Below are positions 45,997-54,715 of a stretch of DNA of 64,000 nt, in pieces. Each line of letters opens with the position of its first letter. Position 1 is the stretch's first letter. Below the pieces are notes generated by a model that saw nothing but the letters and a program-made list of their open reading frames with translations, ran no database searches and was not told the origin of the DNA. This DNA is from Candidatus Rifleibacteriota bacterium (GTDB taxonomy: Bacteria; Riflebacteria; Ozemobacteria; Ozemobacterales; Ozemobacteraceae): the NCBI GenBank assembly GCA_029564115.1, contig JAKQQP010000399.1, positions 1 to 64,000 of the forward strand. Direction: 5' to 3'. A program made the translations under genes and the position numbers.

Positions 45997-48838
45997 CAAC
46001 AAGTACAGCCGCTGCTTCTGCATCTGCGACCCTGCAGTGCCTGGCCAGCCGGTGGCATATTTCTTCAGGGTCTGTAACTGTAATGTCTTTAAGTATGGTC
46101 GGCCAGAGCGCGAAGTTTTCCGGCAGCGCCGACAGCACAACGAGCACCTGACCGGAAGACAGCTGCAGATCGAGCGTCTGGAAACTTTTTTCAGCCTCAA
46201 GCCCGACCGGATCACTACAAGACTCCAACATTTCGACACGTTTCAGCCTGCTGTCAAAAACGAGCATCGCCGGCAGGCCGCCACCCGCACAGCTTATTCT
46301 GCCATCGGAGTGCAGTAAAACATTCTGTATTTTCATGGTTCTGCCGCTGCCATTGCCACTCTTTGCCAGCAGATTGTTCAGAGCCGCGACCATTTGCCCG
46401 GGGTTTTCAGCCAGATGGTTCAGCTGCATGCAGGCCGACTTAACGAAAGCCAGAACCAGACTGCCGGCCACCCCTCTGGCAGCCGACCGGCCAAACATGA
46501 TTGCCTGGCAGTCTTCTGCGACAGTGAACAAATCGAAATAATCGACATTGGTGCCCTGCTCGCCGGCAGAACAACAGAAAAACTGCAGACAACCGCAATT
46601 CAGAGGAACCTCCATTCTGGTGAGCAGTTTTTCCTGAACCTGCGAAGCCACATGCAACTCTTCAAGATCGATGATAGTTTCATTAAAAACACGGGCAAGA
46701 TGACCAAACTCATCACCACCCAGATCTGGAACCCGCCAGCTGAAATCGCGATCATTCAACGCTTTGATACCGACCTGGAGTTCTTCGAGAGGTCGCAGAA
46801 TACCGCCTGCGACAAAAAGACCCATCGAAACCGACACCAGCAGGCTCACCAGGGCAAGTATGCGCAGCAAACCGGCTTTATCTGCAACGAGCGCTGCAAT
46901 TTTTTCCATCGGATAAAGCCCCAGCAGTCTGATGTTGGCGAGCACCACGCATTTATGGCCAACAAGAAGGTATTCTGAGCCATCGATGCTGCAGACTTCT
47001 GGTCTGGTAAGGCTGCGATCACGAAGTTTCAAAGAAAAGCGTTTGAGAGCAGGTTCGCTCAAAGATTTTTTCGGAAAACCCTTGGAAAACTTTTCATTAA
47101 CCGCCGTCACGCGCAGCCCCAGTTCGTTGCGGTTGAGATTGTGAAATATTCTTCTGATAAATTCAAACTCCAGATCGTCTGAATCCCACAGATAAAGCAG
47201 TGTGTAGTCGAAAAACTGCGAAGAGAACAGCTGCAACAGGTTTACGTAGGTCAAGTGGCGTCTTGAGCCTATACCCCATTCGCCAAAGGTGCCGCGATCA
47301 GCAAACATTCTGATCAGATCGGCCGGGCTGCGCTGCGTAAACGCCTCGCAAAACATTTCCGCTTCTGCTCCGGCTTTAGTCGAAATTTTCTGTTTGTTCA
47401 GTGATGCAAGAATGTAAGTGCCGATTTTATACATGGCCCGCATGGTATTGATACGTATTTTATCATCTTTAAAGCCAGGAACGTATGATTTATACACGTT
47501 TTCATGCTTCAAACTGCCATGATGGTCGGTAACCAGCCCCGTAGAACTGGCGACCAGATAAAAACCGAATGGTGGCGGGCGCTGCACCCCAAAAAATTTC
47601 CGGATTTCCCGGCGGGTAATGCCGCGTTTTTTAAGATGCTTGCCGAGTTTGTCCAGGCTCGTTTCGAGTCTGCCTTTTTGCACGGTCAGCTCGTTTACGA
47701 ACAGTTCATCGATGTTCTGCAGATATGCCATACTGTCATTGTAGGCGTCGGTAATCAACCCGGCCCGGTATTGCTGCAGATAATCAGAGCCGGCGGCATA
47801 CAGTACATAGCCAGAAATGGCGTTTGAAGAGATGAACAATAATAAAAGCTGCCATTTCAGACGGATGGCGAATGTATGCCCCCTGACGACGGATTTATAG
47901 CTGCAGACAGCGAAAACAACAAAACAACAAAGCAGCAACAGCGATAAAACAGTGGTTAAAATGGGAACAGAAAAGCTTGCGATTTTTTCGCTCTCGACGG
48001 CTGCAAAAACGAGCATATTGGCATCGACGAAGTTAGTCAGCAAAAAGTGCCCGGGCAACCTGATAACACTGCTCAGACCGCGACTGACAGTTTCCCTGTA
48101 ATTGTCGACTTCGGCTGCGAGTGAAGGGTCTGGGCAATTTATCTGACCATTCAGAATGTAGCCTGTCTTCAGGCGCCCCGCAACATTGTGTATGTGATTG
48201 TAAACTCCGCAGAAGGAATCGACCACTTCGGGTGGAAAAAGCACCGACAGCCCGGCCCGATCGGTGAAGTTTGTCCAGAACAGCGGTTTTTTGAGAGAAG
48301 CGTGCCCACGGCGCAAAGTCACGTTGTTGCCCGAAAAACAGCGGAAATAATACCTCGGGAAAAAATGCGGGCCGTACACTTTGCGAATGTTGGCCAGAAT
48401 GGCAGGGGGAATATCTGCTTCATCGGAGGGGAAGCCTGCTTTAATCAGTTTCAGCATGTCAAGATACACCGCTACGGGGTCGCCTTCTATGATTCCGGCT
48501 GGAACATTACTGAAATACAGACTGCCATCGGGGTTGTTGATAAAGAACGTCAGATCGATCCGATGATCACGGGCAAATTTTTGCACGGCAGTTTTTATCT
48601 GTTCAGGTCCGGAGGCGGTATCGAATATTCCGGCAACAGCGCTGCAGAGATATTTTTCGGTTTCAGAATAAAAACGCAGCGATTCAAGGTGTTCGTAAGC
48701 TTCCAGCTCGAATTCTCTCAGATTCGCGTTCTTCTGCAGAGAAGCCAGGTAATACAGACCGCCAAAAAGCAGCAGAAGTGGCAGCAACACCAAAGAAACA
48801 TTCAGTTTCAACCAGACTCTGAAATCAGTGGCTGCCAT
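45983..48838 (-). CDS. Type B membrane SpoIIE-like pseudophosphatase (B2)
   Basis: 951 residues from the ATG at 48838 (GGAGGAAAAAG site); it overlaps the A2 stop by 14 nt. Layout as in B3: TM1, sensor region with KVYGPHFFPRYYF (B signature), TM pair (LLLFISSNAISGYVLY), second extracytoplasmic region, TM4, HAMP (GDEFGHLARVFNETI). The C-terminal domain has the PP2C fold pattern but has lost the metal site. The GGDYFDY position reads TNVDYFDL (about 764), GDVAGHG reads GRSAARG (about 783), SDG reads SAL (about 903), and the final DD reads EAAA (about 941). It should be unable to hydrolyse phosphate and probably regulates or binds. The frame is intact over 951 codons, so it is maintained and not a pseudogene. 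Confidence 0.9.
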   Translation of the reverse strand: MAATDFRVWLKLNVSLVLLPLLLLFGGLYYLASLQKNANLREFELEAYEHLESLRFYSETEKYLCSAVAGIFDTASGPEQIKTAVQKFARDHRIDLTFFINNPDGSLYFSNVPAGIIEGDPVAVYLDMLKLIKAGFPSDEADIPPAILANIRKVYGPHFFPRYYFRCFSGNNVTLRRGHASLKKPLFWTNFTDRAGLSVLFPPEVVDSFCGVYNHIHNVAGRLKTGYILNGQINCPDPSLAAEVDNYRETVSRGLSSVIRLPGHFLLTNFVDANMLVFAAVESEKIASFSVPILTTVLSLLLLCCFVVFAVCSYKSVVRGHTFAIRLKWQLLLLFISSNAISGYVLYAAGSDYLQQYRAGLITDAYNDSMAYLQNIDELFVNELTVQKGRLETSLDKLGKHLKKRGITRREIRKFFGVQRPPPFGFYLVASSTGLVTDHHGSLKHENVYKSYVPGFKDDKIRINTMRAMYKIGTYILASLNKQKISTKAGAEAEMFCEAFTQRSPADLIRMFADRGTFGEWGIGSRRHLTYVNLLQLFSSQFFDYTLLYLWDSDDLEFEFIRRIFHNLNRNELGLRVTAVNEKFSKGFPKKSLSEPALKRFSLKLRDRSLTRPEVCSIDGSEYLLVGHKCVVLANIRLLGLYPMEKIAALVADKAGLLRILALVSLLVSVSMGLFVAGGILRPLEELQVGIKALNDRDFSWRVPDLGGDEFGHLARVFNETIIDLEELHVASQVQEKLLTRMEVPLNCGCLQFFCCSAGEQGTNVDYFDLFTVAEDCQAIMFGRSAARGVAGSLVLAFVKSACMQLNHLAENPGQMVAALNNLLAKSGNGSGRTMKIQNVLLHSDGRISCAGGGLPAMLVFDSRLKRVEMLESCSDPVGLEAEKSFQTLDLQLSSGQVLVVLSALPENFALWPTILKDITVTDPEEICHRLARHCRVADAEAAAVLVVSCV

Positions 48839-51746
48839 CTTTTTCCTCCAGACGTAAAAACATGAAAGTGAGATCGTCGTCCTGAGCATCGCTCCAACTG
48901 TTCCAGGCCGCGATGACATTGCGCCAGTAGACCTCGAGATCTTGATCCCAGGCGCTTTGCAGCAGCTCACAAAAACGCCTGTAACCAAATTGTTCACCAG
49001 AATCGCCAACAGCCTCGACGATGCCATCGGTATAAAGCACCAGAGTTTCGCCGGGCTGCAAACGGCCGGAAAAAATGGTTCTGGGCCGACGACCGCTGCT
49101 GCCAAGCGGCATTCCGTTGTGTTCAAGAAGTTTGACCGCACTGCCGCGGCTTCCAACCAGGGCCGGGTAGCAGTGACCGGCATTGGCGAAAGAAAATTCG
49201 CCGCTCTGCATGTCGTAATCGATGCACAATGCCGTCATCATCCGCCGCCAGTTCTTTTTTTTGAGTTCAAGAAGAACGTTGTTAACCGCATCCAGCAAAG
49301 AGATGGGGCCAATCGGGCAGGCTTGCGAAGCGGCTGAAGCTATGACAGCCTTTGCCATGGCCATGATCATGGCTGCCGGAATTCCGTGACCGGCAACATC
49401 GCCGAAGAAGATACCAAGACGGTTGCCGGGCAAAGAGTAGTAGTCAAAATAATCACCGCCCATTTTGCTCATAAACAAAGATCTGGCAAAAAGTCGGCTC
49501 TGACCGCCAGAAAAGTTACCGGAGGGCAGCAGACTTTCCTGGACGGCGGTGCCTACTGCCAGTTCTCTCATCCCTTCGAGTGCCGTGTTAAAAGCATTAA
49601 CAAGAGCGCCGAACTCGTCTTCAGAGCGATACTGCAGACGATAGTCAAAATCTCTGGCGCGCATCCGGTTAATGCCCTGCGCAAGCTCCTCTACCGGCAC
49701 CAGTAGCCGGCTGGCGAAAAACCTGACCAGCTGGAAAAGAACAAAAGCGATTAACAACCCGGCCAGAAAAAACACGTTTTTCAATCCGGTGATTTCTTTT
49801 TCGACTGTCTCCTGAGGGTAAAGGACGGCGAGAACTCCGTTGTCGATCTCATTTCCGACAATAGCGGTAAAAAGGTATTTTTTGCCTTCTAAATCGACAT
49901 TTTCACGGGCAACGAGCTTACGACCGGGCGTATGCTTCAGCAGCCGCCCGATTTCGTCGTTCACTACCGGCAGCTGCGAAAAAATTTCGCCACGGGAGCG
50001 CTCTAGAACGATCAGGCGACGGGGCGCGAATGTGGCTGCGGTTTCTGCGATTTTGCCCGGAATAAAGGTTCTGATGAAGGAAAGCTGGTCCCAGGAAATA
50101 ACATAGGCTGCCCAGGCGAAAAACTCGCCGGTTTGGGCTTTTTCGCCACCCAGAAATTTGATATAGGTCTGGCGCCCTGAATAACCGGTGTTCAAGACCA
50201 CGAAGCGGCCGAGAAACCACAAAAAGTTATTCAAAATCCGGTCATCCGATGACATTTCACTCAGAAAAGAAGCTCTGATACTGCTACCTGGCTTGACAAC
50301 ACCGGCATTGAAAAATTCCAGGCCTTTGGTGAGCAGATCTCTGGCAATTCTCTCGCTGGGGTCAAAAGTCGTAGTAATTCGAAACAGCATTTTGCCGTCG
50401 TAATCGTAGAGTGCTCCCTCCTGAGGTTCGATCTCTGCGGTCACCGAAGAAAGTCCGCTTATTTCCCGTTCAGGCCAGCGCTCAGGGCCATAGATCTTAT
50501 TGCGCTCATCGATGTAGGCATTGAGGCGGCGCGCCAGGCTTTTCCCCGCTTCCGGGAAACGAAAATCGAACTCCTTCAAAACCCTTACCGATTCCTCATG
50601 AACGGCGTTAAAAAGCTCTTTTTTCTTGGCGGTAAAAAATTCGTAGCCAACAGAAACCATGATCAGCAAAGGCAGACCATTGGCAAAAAAGAACAGCAGC
50701 ATCGTCTTCAACTGAACAGACAACGAGAAGCACCGATAGCGAAGAAAAAAACAATAAAACACAAACCCCGTAACCAGCAACCAGCGCAAAAAGCCAACGA
50801 GAGCAGCCGTCGCAGCTGCTGATGGCTGCAACAGCATTTTATTGCTCTGATAGCTGAGAATAAGGTTATCGGGCGAAACCTGCCGAAAGTGTGCAAGAAA
50901 GCCGCTGCTCTCCCGTGCGACGACGGCGTAGCTCTCAAACTTTCTGGCTTCCAGTTTCAGTTCGGTTTCGGCACCGGCATCAGCCGGCAAACCATAGCCC
51001 TGATACGAAAAAAGATTGATAAAGCCGAGTTTGACAGGGCCATTTTCGGCATTAACGCGATCGACGATCATTTTCAGGCCGGTATTGCTGTGTATGAGCG
51101 CAGCATCTATAGAACAGACCAGAGAAAAATCAACGCCCGGGTAATACCAGAGAAACTGCCGCGCCGGGTCATCGCTGACAAAAAGGCATTTTCCCATGTT
51201 GCCCGCCTGCAGTGGCTCGAGCATAAGGTTCTGAACAAGAAAATCCCCAAAAGCACCGCGCAGCAGCGAAATTTTGCTGGTAAGCAACGCCGAGCCGGTC
51301 GGGTCGTTTGCCGGGTCTTCCTGGTATAGGCGCTTCAATTCATGAAGCACATCATACATGGTTTTGAGAACATACAGGTATTTAAGCTCGTCTGATAGGC
51401 GCCGGTCGACCCCACCGCGGCCGTCATACACGACAAACTTCAATTTGCCGGGAAACAGACGGCGCAGGGCCGTGAGCTTCTTCTCGAGAAGCTGCCTGGA
51501 ACCGGCCTGCTGATCGATCATGGCAAAGTTTTTCTGCAGCAGCGCATGCAGAAAAACTCTGTCATCATGGTATTTTTCCAGGGGCAGAAGTCGCTGAGCA
51601 AGTTGATCGAAAGCCTCTTTCACCAGACGGCTGCGCTGCGCGGTAAAATGCCCCAGCAACATCGACCAGATCAGACCAGCCGGCAAAATGACGGTAAAAA
51701 CCACTATTGCCAGACCGATGGTAATTTTTCTCGTATCGATCAACAT
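48825..51746 (-). CDS. Type A giant membrane SpoIIE-type serine phosphatase (A2)
   Basis: 973 residues; ATG at 51746 with GAGAAGTGG upstream, overlapping the B1 stop by 7 nt. TM1; sensor 1 with A signatures VFLHALLQKNF, LFPGKLKFVVYDGRG and LLRGAFGDFLV; TM2; TM3 core FFFANGLPLLIMVSVGYEF; second extracytoplasmic region; TM4; HAMP (SEDEFGALVNAFNTALEG); and PP2C/SpoIIE with MGGDYFDYYSL, GDVAGHG, LYTDGIVEA and DDDLTFMFL. All metal-binding aspartates are kept. It is closest in overall pattern to A1 upstream in the same operon. Confidence 0.92.
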   Translation of the reverse strand: MLIDTRKITIGLAIVVFTVILPAGLIWSMLLGHFTAQRSRLVKEAFDQLAQRLLPLEKYHDDRVFLHALLQKNFAMIDQQAGSRQLLEKKLTALRRLFPGKLKFVVYDGRGGVDRRLSDELKYLYVLKTMYDVLHELKRLYQEDPANDPTGSALLTSKISLLRGAFGDFLVQNLMLEPLQAGNMGKCLFVSDDPARQFLWYYPGVDFSLVCSIDAALIHSNTGLKMIVDRVNAENGPVKLGFINLFSYQGYGLPADAGAETELKLEARKFESYAVVARESSGFLAHFRQVSPDNLILSYQSNKMLLQPSAAATAALVGFLRWLLVTGFVFYCFFLRYRCFSLSVQLKTMLLFFFANGLPLLIMVSVGYEFFTAKKKELFNAVHEESVRVLKEFDFRFPEAGKSLARRLNAYIDERNKIYGPERWPEREISGLSSVTAEIEPQEGALYDYDGKMLFRITTTFDPSERIARDLLTKGLEFFNAGVVKPGSSIRASFLSEMSSDDRILNNFLWFLGRFVVLNTGYSGRQTYIKFLGGEKAQTGEFFAWAAYVISWDQLSFIRTFIPGKIAETAATFAPRRLIVLERSRGEIFSQLPVVNDEIGRLLKHTPGRKLVARENVDLEGKKYLFTAIVGNEIDNGVLAVLYPQETVEKEITGLKNVFFLAGLLIAFVLFQLVRFFASRLLVPVEELAQGINRMRARDFDYRLQYRSEDEFGALVNAFNTALEGMRELAVGTAVQESLLPSGNFSGGQSRLFARSLFMSKMGGDYFDYYSLPGNRLGIFFGDVAGHGIPAAMIMAMAKAVIASAASQACPIGPISLLDAVNNVLLELKKKNWRRMMTALCIDYDMQSGEFSFANAGHCYPALVGSRGSAVKLLEHNGMPLGSSGRRPRTIFSGRLQPGETLVLYTDGIVEAVGDSGEQFGYRRFCELLQSAWDQDLEVYWRNVIAAWNSWSDAQDDDLTFMFLRLEEKDGSH

Positions 51747-54715
51747 GCCACTTCTCTTTTGGCGTCAGAATCGGGCTGGTTCACAGTCGTTTTTACAACG
51801 ACCAGCGTCTGGTCATCGAGACATGGCGTATCACCTCTGAAGTCGGCAAGTTCTTGATCGACCGCCAGATAAAATTCATCGGACGGCAGATGCGCAACAG
51901 AACAGAAAACATCAGAAAGTCTGGCCATCCCGAGTTCGGCGTTGCGGTACAGCCCGGCGGTATACAATAAAAGCCCGCTGCCCGACGGCAGTGCAATTTC
52001 AGCCGTCGCAATACCTGGCCTGCTGCCTGCCCCAAGCGGAATAGAAGGCAACTCTATCTGTCTGCAGGTTTTTTCAGGAGTCAGCAGCATCGGAAAGCAC
52101 ATGCCGGCGCTGGCTGCCTGCACCAGACCAGAAGCTGAATCGATCAGAACATACTGCAACGACATGAACTGACGCTGTTTTCCTCTGCTGCAGCTGCGAA
52201 GCAGATGATCGATGCGAAGAAGTAAAGATTCGGGGGCGGTATACAGATCGGCAAGCTGAATAATGCTGGCTTTGACAAAAGCCATGACCAGAGTCGAAGC
52301 TACGCCGGTACCGGCGACATCTCCGACAAACACCCCGACACGCTGTTCATCTACGGGAACCAGAGTGAAAAAGTCGCCGCCAAAACTTGTCAAAGCTCTG
52401 CAGCCACCGAAAATTCGAAAATTTCCCTGTTCATAAACTGAATCCATGCTGTCGACCAGCTTTTCATGCACGATCGAAGCAGTGTGCAGCTCTTCGAGAT
52501 CAACGAGCGTGGTGTTAAAAATCTGCGCGAGATGCCCGAACTCATCTCTGCCCAGATCTGGCAGACGATAAGAAAAATCGTGTTTCTGCAGGGCCAGCAT
52601 ACCGTTTTGCAGTTCACCCAGAGGTCTCAGAATAGAGCGCGATACGGCAAGACTTAACGCCAGAGAGATTAAAAGACTGACCAGCCCGAGAAAGAAGAAT
52701 AACCAGAATTTTTCGCGAACTTTTTTTTCGATCGAACTGACGGGGTAAAGCCCGAGCAGACGAATGCTGGCGACAGAAGTACATTTTAACCCCATGAGCA
52801 AATGCTTTTCGCCCTGCCAGTCACAGAATTCGACTTCTGTGCCCGCCTTTTCACGGAGCCTGGCAGTGTAGGCAAGCAGATGAGAATGCTTTTCTCTTAC
52901 GGAAGTGTCAGCGGAAACTACTTGTTCAAGAAGTTCCGGTGGGTATGAATAACGAAAATCCTCATGTACTGCCATGATCTTCAACCCCATCTGGTTTCTG
53001 TTCAGGTCATTGAACATTTTTCGGATGTATTGTTCTTCAAGGCTCTTTGGGTCCCACAGGTAGAGAAAAACATAATCAGCCTTGCGGGATTCGAAAAGAT
53101 AAAACACCTGGATAAAGGCAGGGTGGTAGCGCCAGCCCATTCCCCACTGCCAGAACGAGCCGGTGGCCGCAAAAAACTCCTGAAACATCTCGATCGAACG
53201 CAGCTGCCCCAGAGATTCGGCGATAAGTTCGACCTGGGTAATGATAAGGTCAGAAAGACTTTCACGGTTCAGAAGAGCCAGATAATAGCGGCCAAGCTTG
53301 CCCATGGCCTCTACCAGAACTTTCATATGCTTGAGACGGTCTGCCCTGTCGCTGAAAAGGTCGATGAACTCGCCATCTTTCATTATGCCAAATTCGCTGC
53401 CAACATAAGGGGTGTGACTGCCGACGAGGATAACCCTGAATGGAAAAGGATTCTGAGCGGCGCAGAACTCGGTCAGCATTTCTCTTGTGGGCGGCGAATG
53501 TTTCAGTTTTTCGGCAAGTCTTTGCAGAGCCGATTCGAGCCTTTGCTGTTGCGCTGTCAACTCTGAAACGAACATTTCGTCGATACTCTGCAGATAGGTC
53601 ATACCGCTGCCGAATATTTTACTCTGCAGCAACTGCCTGTATTCGCGCAGATAATCGAAACCCAGAATACCCAGAATACTTAATGAAAGGCCATTTGCGA
53701 GCGCAAACAGTATAATCAGCTGTTTGCGTATACTCAGCCTGCTTTTTTCGTTGTAAAAGAAAATGCGAAAGCTGCGATAAATGAGCAGCAGAACCAGAAC
53801 CAGCAGCGCAATCAGACACAAAATGCCAGTTGTTGAGATTTCAGAATCGTCCAGGTGCTGTTGCGGAATCAGGCAAAGACCTTCGACTCCGGTTTTGAGA
53901 AAAGTTCTGAACACAAGCCAGTTTCCGGCTTTAAAAACGCTGTCACTGCTGTCGAGAATGGCTTTGGTCTCGGCCGGGGTAAGATTCAGCTGTGGCCCCG
54001 GGTTTAACCTGCCGGAAATAATGGTAGCGAACCTTGCTGCCGACTCGTTACTCATCTGCAGCATCGTTTTATTCAGCCCGGGCAATGAATCGAGGGCCTG
54101 ACGCGAGAAAAAAACAGCCAGCCCCTTCTCTGAATCGACTTTTACCCAGGAAAGGCGACCATCCCCTGTAGAATCACCATAGAGCAGCCTGATGCTTTTG
54201 CCTCTGTAACACTGGGTAAAATTGATCGGAATAAACTGTGGCCCGAAAATTCGCCTGATGTTGGCCGTCTCGGCAACAGTCGGGTATTCGAGGCCATTGA
54301 TAGCGATGTTGTAAAAAGTGCCAAACGCTTCCGCCCAGCTGGCGCCATCGATCTGAAAATCGAAGCTGGCGTAAAAAACCTGGCCGGCTCTTTTCCAGAC
54401 GAGAAACTTCAGGTCTAACGACAACTCATCGTTAAGATTTTCGGCGCTCTTTTGCAGATCAGCCGGGCTATCTGCCGCGTCAAAAGAGTCGTTCAGGCGT
54501 TGACAGACATATGGCCCACTATCGACAGCGAGTTTGAGGGTTTCAAGTCTGTTGAAAGCTTCCAGCTGCAGAGACTGCAGCCTGACTTCGCGGCGTATGG
54601 CTTCGACATACCGCCAGCCGGCCAGCCCGGCCAGCACAGGCAAAGCAATGGCAATGGCTGCAAAAAACAGCCAACGCAGCCAGGCGGTCTTTGTTATGTT
54701 ATCGTTTATCTTCAT
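51740..54715 (-). CDS. Type B membrane SpoIIE-like phosphatase with one lost metal ligand (B1)
   Basis: 991 residues; starts inside the end of A1 (17-nt overlap). B-type layout: TM1; sensor with IFGPQFIPINFTQCY; TM pair with FALANGLSLSILGILGFDYL; second extracytoplasmic region; TM4; HAMP (RDEFGHLAQIFNTTL); then PP2C/SpoIIE (about 765-975). GGDFF (about 778), GDVAGTG (about 802) and LDDQTLVVV (about 968) are present. The SDG motif is changed to TAG (LLLYTAG, about 918), removing one aspartate. Activity may be reduced or absent. It is intermediate between intact B3 and fully degenerate B2. Confidence 0.9.
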   Translation of the reverse strand: MKINDNITKTAWLRWLFFAAIAIALPVLAGLAGWRYVEAIRREVRLQSLQLEAFNRLETLKLAVDSGPYVCQRLNDSFDAADSPADLQKSAENLNDELSLDLKFLVWKRAGQVFYASFDFQIDGASWAEAFGTFYNIAINGLEYPTVAETANIRRIFGPQFIPINFTQCYRGKSIRLLYGDSTGDGRLSWVKVDSEKGLAVFFSRQALDSLPGLNKTMLQMSNESAARFATIISGRLNPGPQLNLTPAETKAILDSSDSVFKAGNWLVFRTFLKTGVEGLCLIPQQHLDDSEISTTGILCLIALLVLVLLLIYRSFRIFFYNEKSRLSIRKQLIILFALANGLSLSILGILGFDYLREYRQLLQSKIFGSGMTYLQSIDEMFVSELTAQQQRLESALQRLAEKLKHSPPTREMLTEFCAAQNPFPFRVILVGSHTPYVGSEFGIMKDGEFIDLFSDRADRLKHMKVLVEAMGKLGRYYLALLNRESLSDLIITQVELIAESLGQLRSIEMFQEFFAATGSFWQWGMGWRYHPAFIQVFYLFESRKADYVFLYLWDPKSLEEQYIRKMFNDLNRNQMGLKIMAVHEDFRYSYPPELLEQVVSADTSVREKHSHLLAYTARLREKAGTEVEFCDWQGEKHLLMGLKCTSVASIRLLGLYPVSSIEKKVREKFWLFFFLGLVSLLISLALSLAVSRSILRPLGELQNGMLALQKHDFSYRLPDLGRDEFGHLAQIFNTTLVDLEELHTASIVHEKLVDSMDSVYEQGNFRIFGGCRALTSFGGDFFTLVPVDEQRVGVFVGDVAGTGVASTLVMAFVKASIIQLADLYTAPESLLLRIDHLLRSCSRGKQRQFMSLQYVLIDSASGLVQAASAGMCFPMLLTPEKTCRQIELPSIPLGAGSRPGIATAEIALPSGSGLLLYTAGLYRNAELGMARLSDVFCSVAHLPSDEFYLAVDQELADFRGDTPCLDDQTLVVVKTTVNQPDSDAKREVAC

